Below, in pieces: positions 8,646 to 16,659 of a DNA stretch of 64,000 nt. The stretch is from an uncultured Oscillibacter sp. Its GTDB lineage: Bacteria; Bacillota; Clostridia; Oscillospirales; Oscillospiraceae. A program made the translations under genes and the position numbers. Every line of letters starts with the position of its first letter. Positions within the stretch are counted from its first letter, which is position 1. The notes beneath the pieces are model-generated. The model made no database searches. It saw nothing but the letters and a program-made list of their open reading frames with translations, and was not told where the DNA came from. The stretch is from assembly GCA_910585245.1 (NCBI GenBank), contig CAJUCO010000002.1, forward strand, positions 1 to 64,000. Reading direction: 5' to 3'.

Positions 8646-9268
8646 ATGAAAGAGCTGGACCCGAAAGAAACAAACCGGGCGGAGGCCTTCCGGCTTTGGA
8701 TGCAGGCTCCCATGCCCATGGTGACGCTCTTTAAAACCCTGGACGTCACAAGGCTTGTGGGGCTAAGCCGCAAGCGGGGCTTGAAATTCAACCTGCTTCT
8801 TTGCTGGTGCATCGGAAAGGCCGCCTTCCGGGTGGAGGAATTTTACACCCTCCCGGTGGGAGAAAGCTGGTTCGCTATGAAAATCTGGCCGTCAACACCG
8901 TGGTGGCCCTCCGGGATGGGGGCATCGCCACCTGCGACATCCCCTTTTCCAAGAGTCTGGAACAATTCCGCCGTGATTATCTGGCCCTCACCGCCCAGGT
9001 GCGGGAGACCGGCGCGCCCTATGATTTAAACGGCGGTTACATGGTCATTGGAACCTCCGCCCTGCCCCAGACGGAGCTGGACGGGGCGGTGAACATCTAC
9101 GCCGGATGCTACAACAACCCCTTCCTGGTCTGGGGGAAATACCAGGAGAAACTCTGGCGAAGCGCCCTGCCTATCTCTTTCCAGTTTCACCACACCCAGA
9201 TGGACGGCGGCCACGCCGCCCGGTTTTTGGAGAACCTTCAGGAGGAAATCCGGGCTTTGAGCCCGTGA
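8646..9268 (+). pseudogene. CatA-like chloramphenicol acetyltransferase family gene, frameshifted
   Basis: Two overlapping frames together give one CatA-family (PF00302-type) acyltransferase of about 207 residues. The first half (from the ATG at 8646, behind GGAAGGAGG) runs through FYTLPVGE. The second half resumes at LVRYENLAVNTVV and includes the catalytic-site motif HHTQMDGGHAARF near the C-terminus. The frames meet at an A-run at 8863-8865; one extra A would restore a continuous protein. This is either a real inactivating deletion or a sequencing/assembly error. No programmed-frameshift heptamer is visible. Such chromosomal homologues need not act on chloramphenicol. Confidence 0.85.
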
Positions 9269-9347
9269 CAACTTTAAATTTCCCGTTGCGTTTTTCCGGA
9301 AAACGCATATACTGGAAACAGCTGATTTTAGAAAGGAGTCCTCCGCC

Positions 9348-9866
9348 ATGCGCTTACATCTTACCGATTCCCAAGCCGTTGTCCGGGAGCTTCTCCCGGC
9401 CCTGGGGGCGGAAAACGCCCTGCTCACCGCCGGAACGGCGGACCGCTGTAACACCATGACCATCGGCTGGTGCCAGGCGGGACGGCTGTGGGGTCTGCCA
9501 AGTTGCACGGTCTACGTGCGGCCGGAGCGGTACACCTATCAGTTTATGGAGGAGCAGGCGTATTTCACCGTCTCCGTCCTCCCCAAGGACCGAAAAGACG
9601 CCATGGCCCTCTGCGGCACGAAGAGCGGCCGGGACATGGATAAAATCAAGGAGTGCGGCCTGACGGTCCGCACCGGCGAGGGCGGCGCCCCCTTCTTTGA
9701 GGAGGCGGAGCTGGTGCTGGTGTGCCGGACCCTCTACGCCCAGGACCTGGGGCCCGCCTGCGTGCTCCCCGCCGGAGAAGAAAAAATCCTGCCCAACTAC
9801 GGGGCCAAGGGCGGCTGGCACCGGGCCTACACCGGCGAGATCGTGGAGGCCTACTCCGCCAAATAA
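9348..9866 (+). CDS. Flavin reductase-like / flavoredoxin family protein
   Basis: A 172-residue FMN-binding split-barrel protein of the flavin-reductase-like family. Features are MTIGWCQAGRLWGLPSC with a following VYVRPERYTY (residues about 37-65) and FTVSVLPKDRK, typical of the flavin-binding core. It may reduce flavins or act as an electron carrier; the partner is unknown. It ends 16 bases before hflX. A ribosome site (GAAAGGAG) precedes its ATG. Confidence 0.8.
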   Translation: MRLHLTDSQAVVRELLPALGAENALLTAGTADRCNTMTIGWCQAGRLWGLPSCTVYVRPERYTYQFMEEQAYFTVSVLPKDRKDAMALCGTKSGRDMDKIKECGLTVRTGEGGAPFFEEAELVLVCRTLYAQDLGPACVLPAGEEKILPNYGAKGGWHRAYTGEIVEAYSAK

Positions 9867-9882
9867 CAAGTAAGGAAGTACT

Positions 9883-11154
9883 ATGCAAGAGACAGACAAG
9901 ATTCGAGACAAGGTGGTCCTGGTGGGCCTGAATTCCCCCGTGCTCAAGCGGGACCAGAACGCCGGCGAGGACACGCTGGAAGAGCTCTCCGCCCTGGTGG
10001 AGACCGCCGGGGGCGAGACCGTGGGACAGGTCTTACAGAACCGGAACAGCCCGGACTCCCGGACCTTCATCGGCGAGGGCAAGTGCGCCGAAGTGAAGCT
10101 CTACTGCGAAAACACCCAGGCCACCATGGTCATCTTTGACAACGACCTCTCCCCCTCCCAGCTCCGGGTCTTGACGGAGCTGCTGGGGGTCCAGGTGCTG
10201 GACCGCTGCGGGCTGATTCTGGACATCTTCGCCCAGCGGGCCCGGACGAGAGAGGGGCGGCTCCAGGTGGAGCTGGCCCAGTACCAGTATCTTCTGCCCC
10301 GGCTCACGGGGATGTGGACCCACCTGGAGCGGCAGGCGGGCACCAGCGGCAGCGGGCCCATCGGCTCCAAGGGCCCCGGCGAGACCCAGCTGGAAACGGA
10401 CCGGCGGCACATCCACCGGAAGATTGACAAGCTCCGGGAGGACCTGGAAGACGTGCGCCGGGTGCGAAACACCCAGCGCCGCCAGCGGCGGAAAAACGAA
10501 ATCCCGGTGGTGGCCCTGGTGGGCTATACCAACGCCGGGAAGTCCACACTGCTCAATCAGCTCACCGGGGCGGGCATCCCCGCCAACAACCGCCTGTTTG
10601 ACACCCTGGATACCACCAGCCGCCTCCTCCACGTCAGCGACACCACCGACGTGGTGCTCAGCGACACCGTGGGTTTCATCCGCAAGCTCCCCCACCAGCT
10701 AGTGGAGGCCTTTAAGGCCACCCTGGAGGAGCTGGAATATGCGGACCTGCTGCTCCACGTCATCGACGTGTCAAGTCCGGACTGGCAGGGACAGGCCCGG
10801 GTGGTGGAGGATCTGATTATGGAGCTGGGGGCGGGAGAGCTGCCCCGCATCGACGTGTTCAATAAATCGGACCTCCTTCCTCCGGGGGAGATCATGCCCC
10901 ACGGGGAGGACATCTGCGCCATCTCCGCCAAGAGCGGCCGGGGGGTGGACAAGCTGCTGGAGATGATCGCCCACCGGCTGGACAAGGGGTCCCGGCGGGT
11001 TACCGTTCACCTGCCCTATGAGCAGGGGGGCCTTTTGGACCTTCTCTATAAGGAGGCCAAGGTGGAAAAGGTGGAGTACGGGGAGACCATCGACGTGACG
11101 GCGGTGTGCGCCCCCCGGACCCTGGGGCAGGTAGCGGCCTTTACGGACGGCTGA
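9883..11154 (+). CDS. hflX: Ribosome-associated GTPase HflX
   Basis: HflX splits stalled or hibernating 70S ribosomes. The 423-residue protein has the N-terminal HflX domain, a glycine-rich linker (GSGPIGSKGPGE, about residues 155-170), a basic coiled helix, and a G domain with G1 GYTNAGKST, G3 DTVGF and G4 NKSD. The start ATG is preceded by a weak GTAAGGAAG site. The last 14 bases overlap the 3' end of a convergent small gene. Confidence 0.95.
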   Translation: MQETDKIRDKVVLVGLNSPVLKRDQNAGEDTLEELSALVETAGGETVGQVLQNRNSPDSRTFIGEGKCAEVKLYCENTQATMVIFDNDLSPSQLRVLTELLGVQVLDRCGLILDIFAQRARTREGRLQVELAQYQYLLPRLTGMWTHLERQAGTSGSGPIGSKGPGETQLETDRRHIHRKIDKLREDLEDVRRVRNTQRRQRRKNEIPVVALVGYTNAGKSTLLNQLTGAGIPANNRLFDTLDTTSRLLHVSDTTDVVLSDTVGFIRKLPHQLVEAFKATLEELEYADLLLHVIDVSSPDWQGQARVVEDLIMELGAGELPRIDVFNKSDLLPPGEIMPHGEDICAISAKSGRGVDKLLEMIAHRLDKGSRRVTVHLPYEQGGLLDLLYKEAKVEKVEYGETIDVTAVCAPRTLGQVAAFTDG

Positions 11155-11356
11155 GGGCCAGTCCCTCCCCGGTGCGAAGGCCCAGGAGGAAGGCCTGGAT
11201 GGCCGTGAATTCCAGGGCCTTGTCCAGGTCCCGCCGCTGCGCCGCGCAAAGCTCGTTTTGCAGCGTGTCCAGCGGCGAGGCGTAGGGGCCACGGATGGCG
11301 GCATCCACCTGGGGTTTGATGTAGTTGGCGTGAAGCCAGAATAGAAAATCGTTCAT
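11141..11356 (-). CDS. Small conserved protein of unknown function
   Basis: A 71-residue protein starting MNDFLFWLHANYIKPQVD. The ATG follows AAAGGTGG at five bases; a GTG nine bases upstream is less likely. It has an amphipathic, helix-rich sequence and no membrane segment or known motif. It is divergent from an XRE regulator across an 85-base intergenic region. It overlaps the 3' end of hflX by 14 bases. I do not recognise the family with certainty. Confidence 0.55.
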   Translation of the reverse strand: MNDFLFWLHANYIKPQVDAAIRGPYASPLDTLQNELCAAQRRDLDKALEFTAIQAFLLGLRTGEGLALSRP

Positions 11357-11384
11357 ATGAACCACCTTTCAAAAACACAAAACT

Positions 11385-11427
11385 TAGCGTGCTACAGATA
11401 TAGTGTAACACAACGATTATAGCGTGT
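11385..11427. promoter_or_regulatory. Possible XRE operator: three direct heptamer repeats
   Basis: TAGCGTGC (11385), TAGTGTAA (11401) and TAGCGTGT (11420) lie between the divergent small gene and the XRE gene, where an autoregulatory operator would be expected. This is pattern only; no promoter could be assigned firmly. Confidence 0.35.
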
Positions 11428-11441
11428 CAAGAGGGGGAGCC

Positions 11442-11675
11442 ATGATATTTCAAGAAAGACTTCGGGATTTGCGGAAAGAGCGGAAAGAGACACAGGCACA
11501 GACGGCGGCGGCTCTTGGATTGGTGGACCGCCATTATCAGCGGTTTGAGGCGGGTACAAACCTGCCTAGCTTTCAAAACATCATCGCTCTAGCGGACCAT
11601 TTTCAGGTGAACGCGGATTACCTGCTGGGCCGGACCGATATCCGGGAGATGCTGCCGTCCTCTGGGGAGTCTTGA
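11442..11675 (+). CDS. Small XRE-family transcriptional regulator
   Basis: A 77-residue single-domain DNA-binding protein. The helix-turn-helix spans about residues 8-60 (RLRDLRKERKETQAQTAAAL ... YQRFEAGTNLPS), with the LGRTD ending common in phage-like repressors. The ATG at 11442 follows AGAGGGGGAG; an in-frame GTG 18 bases upstream overlaps that site and is less likely. It probably regulates itself and the divergent small gene. Confidence 0.85.
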   Translation: MIFQERLRDLRKERKETQAQTAAALGLVDRHYQRFEAGTNLPSFQNIIALADHFQVNADYLLGRTDIREMLPSSGES

Positions 11676-12069
11676 GGAAACCGGGGGGATATTCTACCGA
11701 TAGAAGGGCAAAAAAACAGGCCCGAAGGGCCATTACTTCCTTTTCTCTTTTCCTCGCAAGGAGGACGCGGCGGCTCTAAATGGCAGAGCCATTAAGAGCC
11801 GCCCGGTGGACCGTGCACGGCCCGTCGTCGGAAGAAACTCCGCCCACTCCGTCCCCGCCTGACGGCGAGGACTCCGCTCTGCTCCGTTCCTTCCTCCTCT
11901 CCCCACAAAATCTGAGGATTTTGCGGGGGCCCCTCTGTTTTTTCTTCTGGAAGGAAAAGAGAAAATGGGGGGTGCAAATGGACCAGCTAGCATCCTAGCT
12001 GAATCCCCCCCCCGCCCATAAGGGCGAGCAAAAACCCTCCCCTTGACGGGGAGAAAAGAGGTGCTGCCC
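11676..12069 (+). repeat. Composite dispersed repeat upstream of yigZ (copies B1 and A2)
   Basis: This gene-free stretch is almost entirely palindromic. 11853-11934 (block B) recurs at 18269-18343 inside the trpB leader; both copies have CCGCCTGACGGCGA and a hairpin with GATTTT before GGGGGCCCC. 11951-12066 (block A) recurs at 1-110 before rimO. Further hairpins lie at 11717-11731 (GGCCCGAAGGGCC) and 11768-11805. The two blocks are adjacent here, so the full element may be around 200-300 bp. Confidence 0.65.
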
Positions 12070-12702
12070 ATGTCCGGCTACCGCGTCCCCTTTGCGGATG
12101 TAGAGACCGAGTTTACGGAAAAGAGGTCCCGCTTCATCACAAACCTCTACCGGGTGGAGTCCGAGGCGGAGGCCCGGGCAAAAATCGAGGAAATCCGCAA
12201 ACGCCACTACGACGCCCGGCACCATTGCTGGTGCTACCTCCTCCGGGAGGGGGGTGTGGTCCGCTACTCCGACGACGGCGAGCCCCAGGGCACTGCGGGC
12301 CAGCCTATGCTGAACGTCTTCCAGCGCCAGGAGGTCACCAACGTCTGCTGTGTGGTCACCCGGTACTTCGGCGGCGTGCTGCTGGGGGCGGGGGGACTGA
12401 CCCGGGCCTATGGCCGGGGGGCCAGGGACGGCCTGGAGGCGGCGGGCACCGCCTGGGTGAGCCTTTGGACCCTCTGGGACGTGCCCTGCCCCTACCCGCT
12501 TTTGGAGCGGCTGAAGCTGGAGATTGCCGCCCAGGGGGGCGTCCTCCGGGACGCGGACTACGGGGCGGAGGTGACCCTCCACACCGCCTTTTCCCAGGAG
12601 GGGGCGGCGGCCTTCGCCCAGCGGCTGACAGAGCTGTCGGCGGGGAAGCTGGAAATGATCCCGGCGGGGGAGGAGTACTTACCAGGGTCCCGGGAGGAGT
12701 AG
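12070..12702 (+). CDS. YigZ/IMPACT family protein
   Basis: A 210-residue protein of the YigZ (UPF0029/IMPACT) family, related by fold to translation regulators. The N-terminal domain holds FTEKRSRFI near residue 15, HHCWCYLL, the SDDGEPQGTAGQPML motif (about 68-82) and TRYFGGVLLGAGGL; a smaller C-terminal domain (DUF1949-like) follows. The bacterial role is not settled. The ATG follows AAGAGGTG; translation from an upstream in-frame ATG at 12043 would begin inside the repeat. Confidence 0.9.
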   Translation: MSGYRVPFADVETEFTEKRSRFITNLYRVESEAEARAKIEEIRKRHYDARHHCWCYLLREGGVVRYSDDGEPQGTAGQPMLNVFQRQEVTNVCCVVTRYFGGVLLGAGGLTRAYGRGARDGLEAAGTAWVSLWTLWDVPCPYPLLERLKLEIAAQGGVLRDADYGAEVTLHTAFSQEGAAAFAQRLTELSAGKLEMIPAGEEYLPGSREE

Positions 12703-12727
12703 CGAAGCGCCGGAGGCTTCCAAAAAA

Positions 12728-12763
12728 GGGCGGACACATAGGTCCGCCCTTTTCCGGTTTACA
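12728..12763 (+). terminator. Terminator after yigZ (bidirectional)
   Basis: AAAAGGGCGGAC / GTCCGCCCTTTT is a symmetric stem between the convergent yigZ and macrodomain genes. It can serve both strands. Confidence 0.8.
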
Positions 12764-13295
12764 GCCGCTCCGATTTCTCCCCGGCGTACCACATATTATA
12801 GGTCTGCCGGTAGATCTCCGCCGCCGCCTCTGTGTGGCACACCATCCGCACCCGGCGGGGGAGCTCATGCTCCCGGAGAAAATCCATGATGGCCTTCAGG
12901 GCCACGCTGGCCGCCTGGGCCATGGGATAGCCGTAGACCCCGGTGGAGATGGAGGGGAAATCCACGGTTTCTATGCCCTGCCGCTCCGCCAGCTCCAAAC
13001 AGGAGCGGTAGCAGGAGGCCAGGGCCACCGCCTCTCCGGTGTTCCCGCCCCGCCAGATGGGGCCGGGGGTGTGGAGGACGTAGGCGGCCGGCAGGCGGTA
13101 GCCTCGGGTCAGCTTGGCCTGTCCGGTTTCGCAGCCCCCCAGAGTCCGGCACTCCGCCAAAAGCTCCGGACCGGCGGCGCGGTGGATGGCTCCGTCCACG
13201 CCGCTGCCCCCCAGCAAGGTTGTGTTGGCGGCGTTGACAATGGCCTGGGCGTCGGATTTGGTGATGTCGCCTACGAGGATGGAAAAACGGTCCAT
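12759..13295 (-). CDS. Macrodomain protein (YmdB/O-acetyl-ADP-ribose deacetylase-like)
   Basis: A 178-residue single macrodomain. Motifs are GDITKSDAQAIVNAANTTLL (residues 9-28), GGSGVDGAIHRAAG (about 30-43), and the loop PSISTGVYGYP near residue 118, which contacts the diphosphate. The family removes ADP-ribose or acetyl groups from ADP-ribose derivatives; which substrate applies here is unknown. Start ATG follows AAGGAGGC. Confidence 0.9.
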   Translation of the reverse strand: MDRFSILVGDITKSDAQAIVNAANTTLLGGSGVDGAIHRAAGPELLAECRTLGGCETGQAKLTRGYRLPAAYVLHTPGPIWRGGNTGEAVALASCYRSCLELAERQGIETVDFPSISTGVYGYPMAQAASVALKAIMDFLREHELPRRVRMVCHTEAAAEIYRQTYNMWYAGEKSERL

Positions 13296-13373
13296 GGCGG
13301 GGGCCTCCTTGTCAAATGGATTGGATATTTTTATAGTACCGGACTTCCGCCGGGAAGGCAACCAAAAATTTTT

Positions 13374-13631
13374 CGGAAATTTGAAGATTTCCTCTCGGCC
13401 CTGGCCGCCGCCGTCCGGGCCGGGGAGGACCCGGCGGGCCCGGAGGGCCGGAGAATCGCGGAGCTCCACCGCCGCTGGCTGTCCTACAGCTGGGAGACGT
13501 ACACCCCTTAAGCCCACCGGGGGCTGGCGGAGCTGTACACGGCGGATGAACGCTTCACCGCCTACTATGACTGGGAGGTCCCCGGCCGCACCGCCTTTTT
13601 GAAAGACGCGGTCCGGGCCTATACGGAGTGA
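13374..13631 (+). pseudogene. C-terminal remnant of a TipA-type MerR regulator
   Basis: The reading frame FEDFLSALAAAVRAGEDP... RRWLSYSWETYTP, then a TAA at 13509-13511, then in the same frame AHRGLAELYTADERFTAYYD to a TGA at 13629. This matches the TipAS thiopeptide-binding domain found at the C-terminus of MerR/TipA-like regulators. The N-terminal HTH part is missing, and the internal stop falls inside a conserved stretch. It is a decayed gene fragment. Confidence rests on the conserved AxLxELYxxDERFTAYYD pattern. Confidence 0.7.
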
Positions 13632-13668
13632 AAAGGGGACCCGCTGAGAAATTTCGGCGGGTCCTTTG
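13632..13668. terminator. Hairpin between TipA remnant and lipoprotein gene
   Basis: GGACCCGC / GCGGGTCC stem followed by TTTGGTTT, at the 3' ends of both converging units. Confidence 0.6.
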
Positions 13669-13670
13669 GT

Positions 13671-14765
13671 TTAGGTTGCCCAGTCCTCCAGACCCAGGGC
13701 GGAGAGGGGGGCCTCCATGTAAAAAGGATAGCGGCCTGTCTGGCCGATGAGCCCCAGGGAGTCCTCCGTCAAATAGAAATCCTCTGTAGCATCCAAGCGG
13801 ATATAGGCCCTGGCCTCTTCCGTTTGAAGGCGTTCCGCCGCCTCCCGGTCGGAGCCCTCCTCCCAGACCTGCTCACAGCGGAAGGCGCCGCTGTCCAGCA
13901 GGTCCTCCACCGTCTGGTCCGGCCCCAGAATATCCCGGAGGGTCAGAACCTCCCCGGTCTCCAGATCCATGGTCAGCCCCGTGTACCAGCTGTTGGGATG
14001 GGGCGCGTTCATGAAGACGTTGTCCTCCGAAATCCGGAGGGAGAGATATTTCCCGTCCGCCCGGGTCACCGCGCAGTTCCGGACGATCGACCCCCGCATC
14101 CGATGCTCCGGATGGAGGGCGTCCTCGTCATAATAGCCGTAAAAGAAGGCCTCCCGGATACGCTCGTTGACCTTCTCCGGGTTCGGAAAGTCCACGAGAT
14201 ATTCCGCATACTGGGGGTACTCGATTTCGGCCCGGAAATCCAGCCGGGGGTCCTGATAGAGATAGAGGCAGAAAAGCATACGGTCCGGCGCCTCCTTCCC
14301 GCCGCCCCACTGGCGGTTGTAGACCACAGGCCCCGGCGGCACGTGGAACCGCAGAGGCGTGCCCAGGTCCATGTCCGCCGACAGCTCCGCCCGGTAGACG
14401 GCGGAGGCAAGGAAGACGGCGGTTTCCCCGTCCGCCTCCGTTGCCCGGTTCCAGGCCGGATTTTGGGTGAGTACAGGCTCGAAAAGGTCGGAAAAGGCGT
14501 ACCAGTCCCGCTCTTCGTCCCATGTGCAGGTGAAAGATTCTTCCCAGAACAGCCCCTCCGGGTCCTTTAGCAAAAGCTCTTGATGCCGGTCCTCCCCGGT
14601 TGGGGCAAAATAGACGGTGTAGATCCCCTCCACCCCGTGCTGCCGGAAACCCTGCTGCAAAAACAGCAGCTCCTGCCGGACCATAGGCGGCGGCTCCGGA
14701 ATCTCCCCGCCACAGGCGGACAACAGGGCCAGAATGAGCGTGAGGACCCAGATCCGGTTTTTCAT
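13671..14765 (-). CDS. Lipoprotein with RsiV-like (DUF3298/DUF4163-type) C-terminal domain
   Basis: A 364-residue predicted lipoprotein: the basic start MKNRIWVLTLILALLSAC with Cys18 in the lipobox LLSAC. The C-terminal half (about residues 180-355) looks like the extracellular domain of RsiV-type proteins. It includes YPQYAEYLVDFPNPEKVNER and TMDLETGEVLTLRDILG, the latter closely resembling NLDLSENRDLTLRDYLG in the RsiV gene 0.7 kb away. It is transcribed divergently from that sigma/anti-sigma pair. It may sense the same envelope signal (in RsiV, lysozyme), but that is inference. The ATG follows AAAGGAG. Confidence 0.65.
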   Translation of the reverse strand: MKNRIWVLTLILALLSACGGEIPEPPPMVRQELLFLQQGFRQHGVEGIYTVYFAPTGEDRHQELLLKDPEGLFWEESFTCTWDEERDWYAFSDLFEPVLTQNPAWNRATEADGETAVFLASAVYRAELSADMDLGTPLRFHVPPGPVVYNRQWGGGKEAPDRMLFCLYLYQDPRLDFRAEIEYPQYAEYLVDFPNPEKVNERIREAFFYGYYDEDALHPEHRMRGSIVRNCAVTRADGKYLSLRISEDNVFMNAPHPNSWYTGLTMDLETGEVLTLRDILGPDQTVEDLLDSGAFRCEQVWEEGSDREAAERLQTEEARAYIRLDATEDFYLTEDSLGLIGQTGRYPFYMEAPLSALGLEDWAT

Positions 14766-14871
14766 CACTTCACTCTCCTTTCGGGGGATTTTTTCCATTA
14801 CAGTATAGGCGCCTTTGGCCCGGCTTGCAAGAGCTCCGAAACTCCGCGGAAAATGTTTCTCCGCCTTCAAA

Positions 14872-14900
14872 CTTTTTGCCCCTCTTCTCCGTCTATACTA
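14872..14900 (+). promoter_or_regulatory. Candidate ECF-type autoregulated promoter for the sigma factor
   Basis: AAAC, about 17 bases, then CGTCTATACT precedes the sigma gene by about 70 bases. The AAC/CGTC pattern is what ECF sigma factors usually read. TATACT could also serve sigma-A. Confidence 0.4.
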
Positions 14901-14968
14901 CAGACGCCGCCCAGAGCCCAGGCGCCGGACGGGGCGGCGAGAACCCCTTTTCAGAAAGGAGCATCGAT

Positions 14969-15448
14969 GTGACGAAGGAAGAAACCCTGACGCAATTCCT
15001 CGTTGAGACCCAGGCCCGGTCCTACCGGCTGGCCTACAGTGTCCTCCGCAACCGGGAGGAGGCCCTGGACGCGGTGCAGACCGCTGTGTGCCGTGCTCTG
15101 GAGCGACAAAACAGCCTCCGGGACCTGGGGGCCGTGAAGACCTGGTTTACCCGGATTTTGATGAATACCTGTCAGGATACCCTCCGCCAGAGGGGCCGGG
15201 TGGTTCCCTTTCCGGAGGAGGGCCCGGAGCTGGGCCAAGAGGACCCGGAGCCTGCGGACGACTCCCTGGCCCGGCGGGTGGACGCCCTGCCTGCCGAGGT
15301 GGGGACCGTCATCCGGCTGCGGTTTTATGAGGAGCTGACCCTGAAGGAAATCGGCGAGGTCACCGGGCAGAACATCAGCACGGTGAAGAGCCGTCTGTAC
15401 GCGGGGCTGAGGAAGCTACGCGTCGCCATGGAAGGAGCGGAGATCTAA
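14969..15448 (+). CDS. RNA polymerase ECF-type sigma factor
   Basis: A 159-residue ECF sigma factor. Region 2 is about residues 10-70 (YRLAYSVLRNREEALDAVQT, typical of the -10-reading domain) and region 4 about 105-155 (RLRFYEELTLKEIGEVTGQN... STVKSRLYAGLRKLR). The start is a GTG after AAAGGAG; the ATG overlapping it runs straight into a stop. Its stop overlaps the next start by one base. Pairing with an RsiV-like gene suggests an envelope-stress sigma of the SigV type. Confidence 0.88.
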   Translation: MTKEETLTQFLVETQARSYRLAYSVLRNREEALDAVQTAVCRALERQNSLRDLGAVKTWFTRILMNTCQDTLRQRGRVVPFPEEGPELGQEDPEPADDSLARRVDALPAEVGTVIRLRFYEELTLKEIGEVTGQNISTVKSRLYAGLRKLRVAMEGAEI

Positions 15449-16296
15449 TGAACGAATTCAAGAACGCCAAAGAGACTTACGACAACACCCCCATTCCCGC
15501 CGGGCTGTCGGAGCGGGTTCAAGCGGGCATCCGGGAGGGCAAGGCCCGCTACCGGGCGCAAAAAGGCCGGATGCTCCGGCGCTGGGGGGCCACCGCCGCG
15601 TGTTTCGCTGTGCTGCTGGCAGGGCTGAACCTGTCCCCCACCATCGCCAAGGCGGCGGCGGAGGTGCCTATCCTGGGCGGGCTGTTCCAGGTGCTGACCT
15701 TTGTGGACTACGACAAAACCGAGGATGGCATACACTACGACGTGACGGTGCCCAAGGTGGAGGCGGAGGGCGATTTGGCCCAGGCGGTCAACGCCGTCAT
15801 TCAAGAGAAGGTGGACGCCCACCTGGCCAAGGCCCGGCAGGACTGGGACGACTACCGGGAGGCCTTCTTCGCCACCGGCGGCACGGAAGAGGAGTGGGCC
15901 GGACGGGAGATGGACGTCTCCGTGGACTACGAGATCAAGAGCCGGACGGACTCCCGGGTCTCCTTTGTGGTGACGCTGGCGGAGGGCTGGGTGGCTTCCA
16001 TGGAGGAGCGGTATTATTATAACCTGGACCTCTCCGAGAACCGGGACCTGACCCTCCGGGACTACCTGGGGGATACTTGGGTGGAAATCTGCAACGCCTC
16101 CATCCAAAAGCAAATTGACGAAAGTGTGGACGGGGAGGGCTTCACCCTGTTCTTCACCCCGGACCAGGGCGGTTTTACCACCGTGGACGAGACCACCGGC
16201 TTCTATGTCCGGGAGGACGGGACAGTGGTAGTGTGCTTCCCTGAGTACAGCATCGCCGCTGGAGCGGCGGGAATGCCGGAGTTTCCCATCGTATAA
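15448..16296 (+). CDS. RsiV-like anti-sigma factor
   Basis: A 282-residue single-pass membrane protein: cytoplasmic N-terminus (1-45) for sigma binding, a hydrophobic segment (about 47-66, WGATAACFAVLLAGLNLSP), and an extracellular DUF3298-type domain ending in TVVVCFPEYSIAAGAAGMPEF. RsiV is known to be degraded on lysozyme binding, freeing SigV; the same role is inferred. It shares one base with the sigma stop codon, so the two are coupled. Confidence 0.8.
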   Translation: MNEFKNAKETYDNTPIPAGLSERVQAGIREGKARYRAQKGRMLRRWGATAACFAVLLAGLNLSPTIAKAAAEVPILGGLFQVLTFVDYDKTEDGIHYDVTVPKVEAEGDLAQAVNAVIQEKVDAHLAKARQDWDDYREAFFATGGTEEEWAGREMDVSVDYEIKSRTDSRVSFVVTLAEGWVASMEERYYYNLDLSENRDLTLRDYLGDTWVEICNASIQKQIDESVDGEGFTLFFTPDQGGFTTVDETTGFYVREDGTVVVCFPEYSIAAGAAGMPEFPIV

Positions 16297-16299
16297 AAA

Positions 16300-16335
16300 T
16301 GGCGGAGAGAGGCGGTTTGCCTCTCTCCGCTGTTT
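16300..16335. terminator. Bidirectional terminator between rsiV-like and cupin genes
   Basis: GCGGAGAGAGGC / GCCTCTCTCCGC stem with T-rich sequence at the right (TGTTTCTATT) and A-rich at the left. Confidence 0.75.
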
Positions 16336-16659
16336 CTATTCTGCCGCCAGGGTAATCCCCACCACCACGGCGGGGCCGTCTCCGGCGTTCCAAATCTCGT
16401 GCGTTTGTCCCCCGGGCACCATCAGGGCCTCGTCCGGGCCGAAGCGGCGGATGCCCTCCGGCGTGCGGGCTTCCATGACGCCCTGGGTGACAAGGAAGAG
16501 ATGGTCCCGCTCCGGATGGGCGTGGGCGGGAACCGGGCCGCCTCCTCCGGGCTCCAAATGAGCAATGGACACGTCCAGGACACGCCCCGCCTCTCCAAAG
16601 ACCCGTTTTGCCCAAAAGCCCCGGTGCCCGGGAACCGGGCCAAATCCGTCTTCCCTCAC
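16336..16659 (-). CDS. Small cupin-domain protein
   Basis: A 107-residue cupin. Motif 1 is seen as PVPAHAHPERDHLFLVTQG (about residues 42-60) and motif 2 as PGGQTHEIWNAG (about 82-93), giving His/Glu-type metal ligands. The ligand or substrate is unknown. The GTG start overlaps the trpB stop (GTGA), so it is translated from the T-box-controlled trpB message, which suggests a link to tryptophan or indole metabolism. Confidence 0.75.
   Translation of the reverse strand: MREDGFGPVPGHRGFWAKRVFGEAGRVLDVSIAHLEPGGGGPVPAHAHPERDHLFLVTQGVMEARTPEGIRRFGPDEALMVPGGQTHEIWNAGDGPAVVVGITLAAE

Noticed and set aside
8863..8870. Programmed -1 frameshift in the CatA-like gene
   Set aside because: No slippery heptamer of the X-XXY-YYZ type and no obvious stimulatory pseudoknot; mutation or error is simpler.
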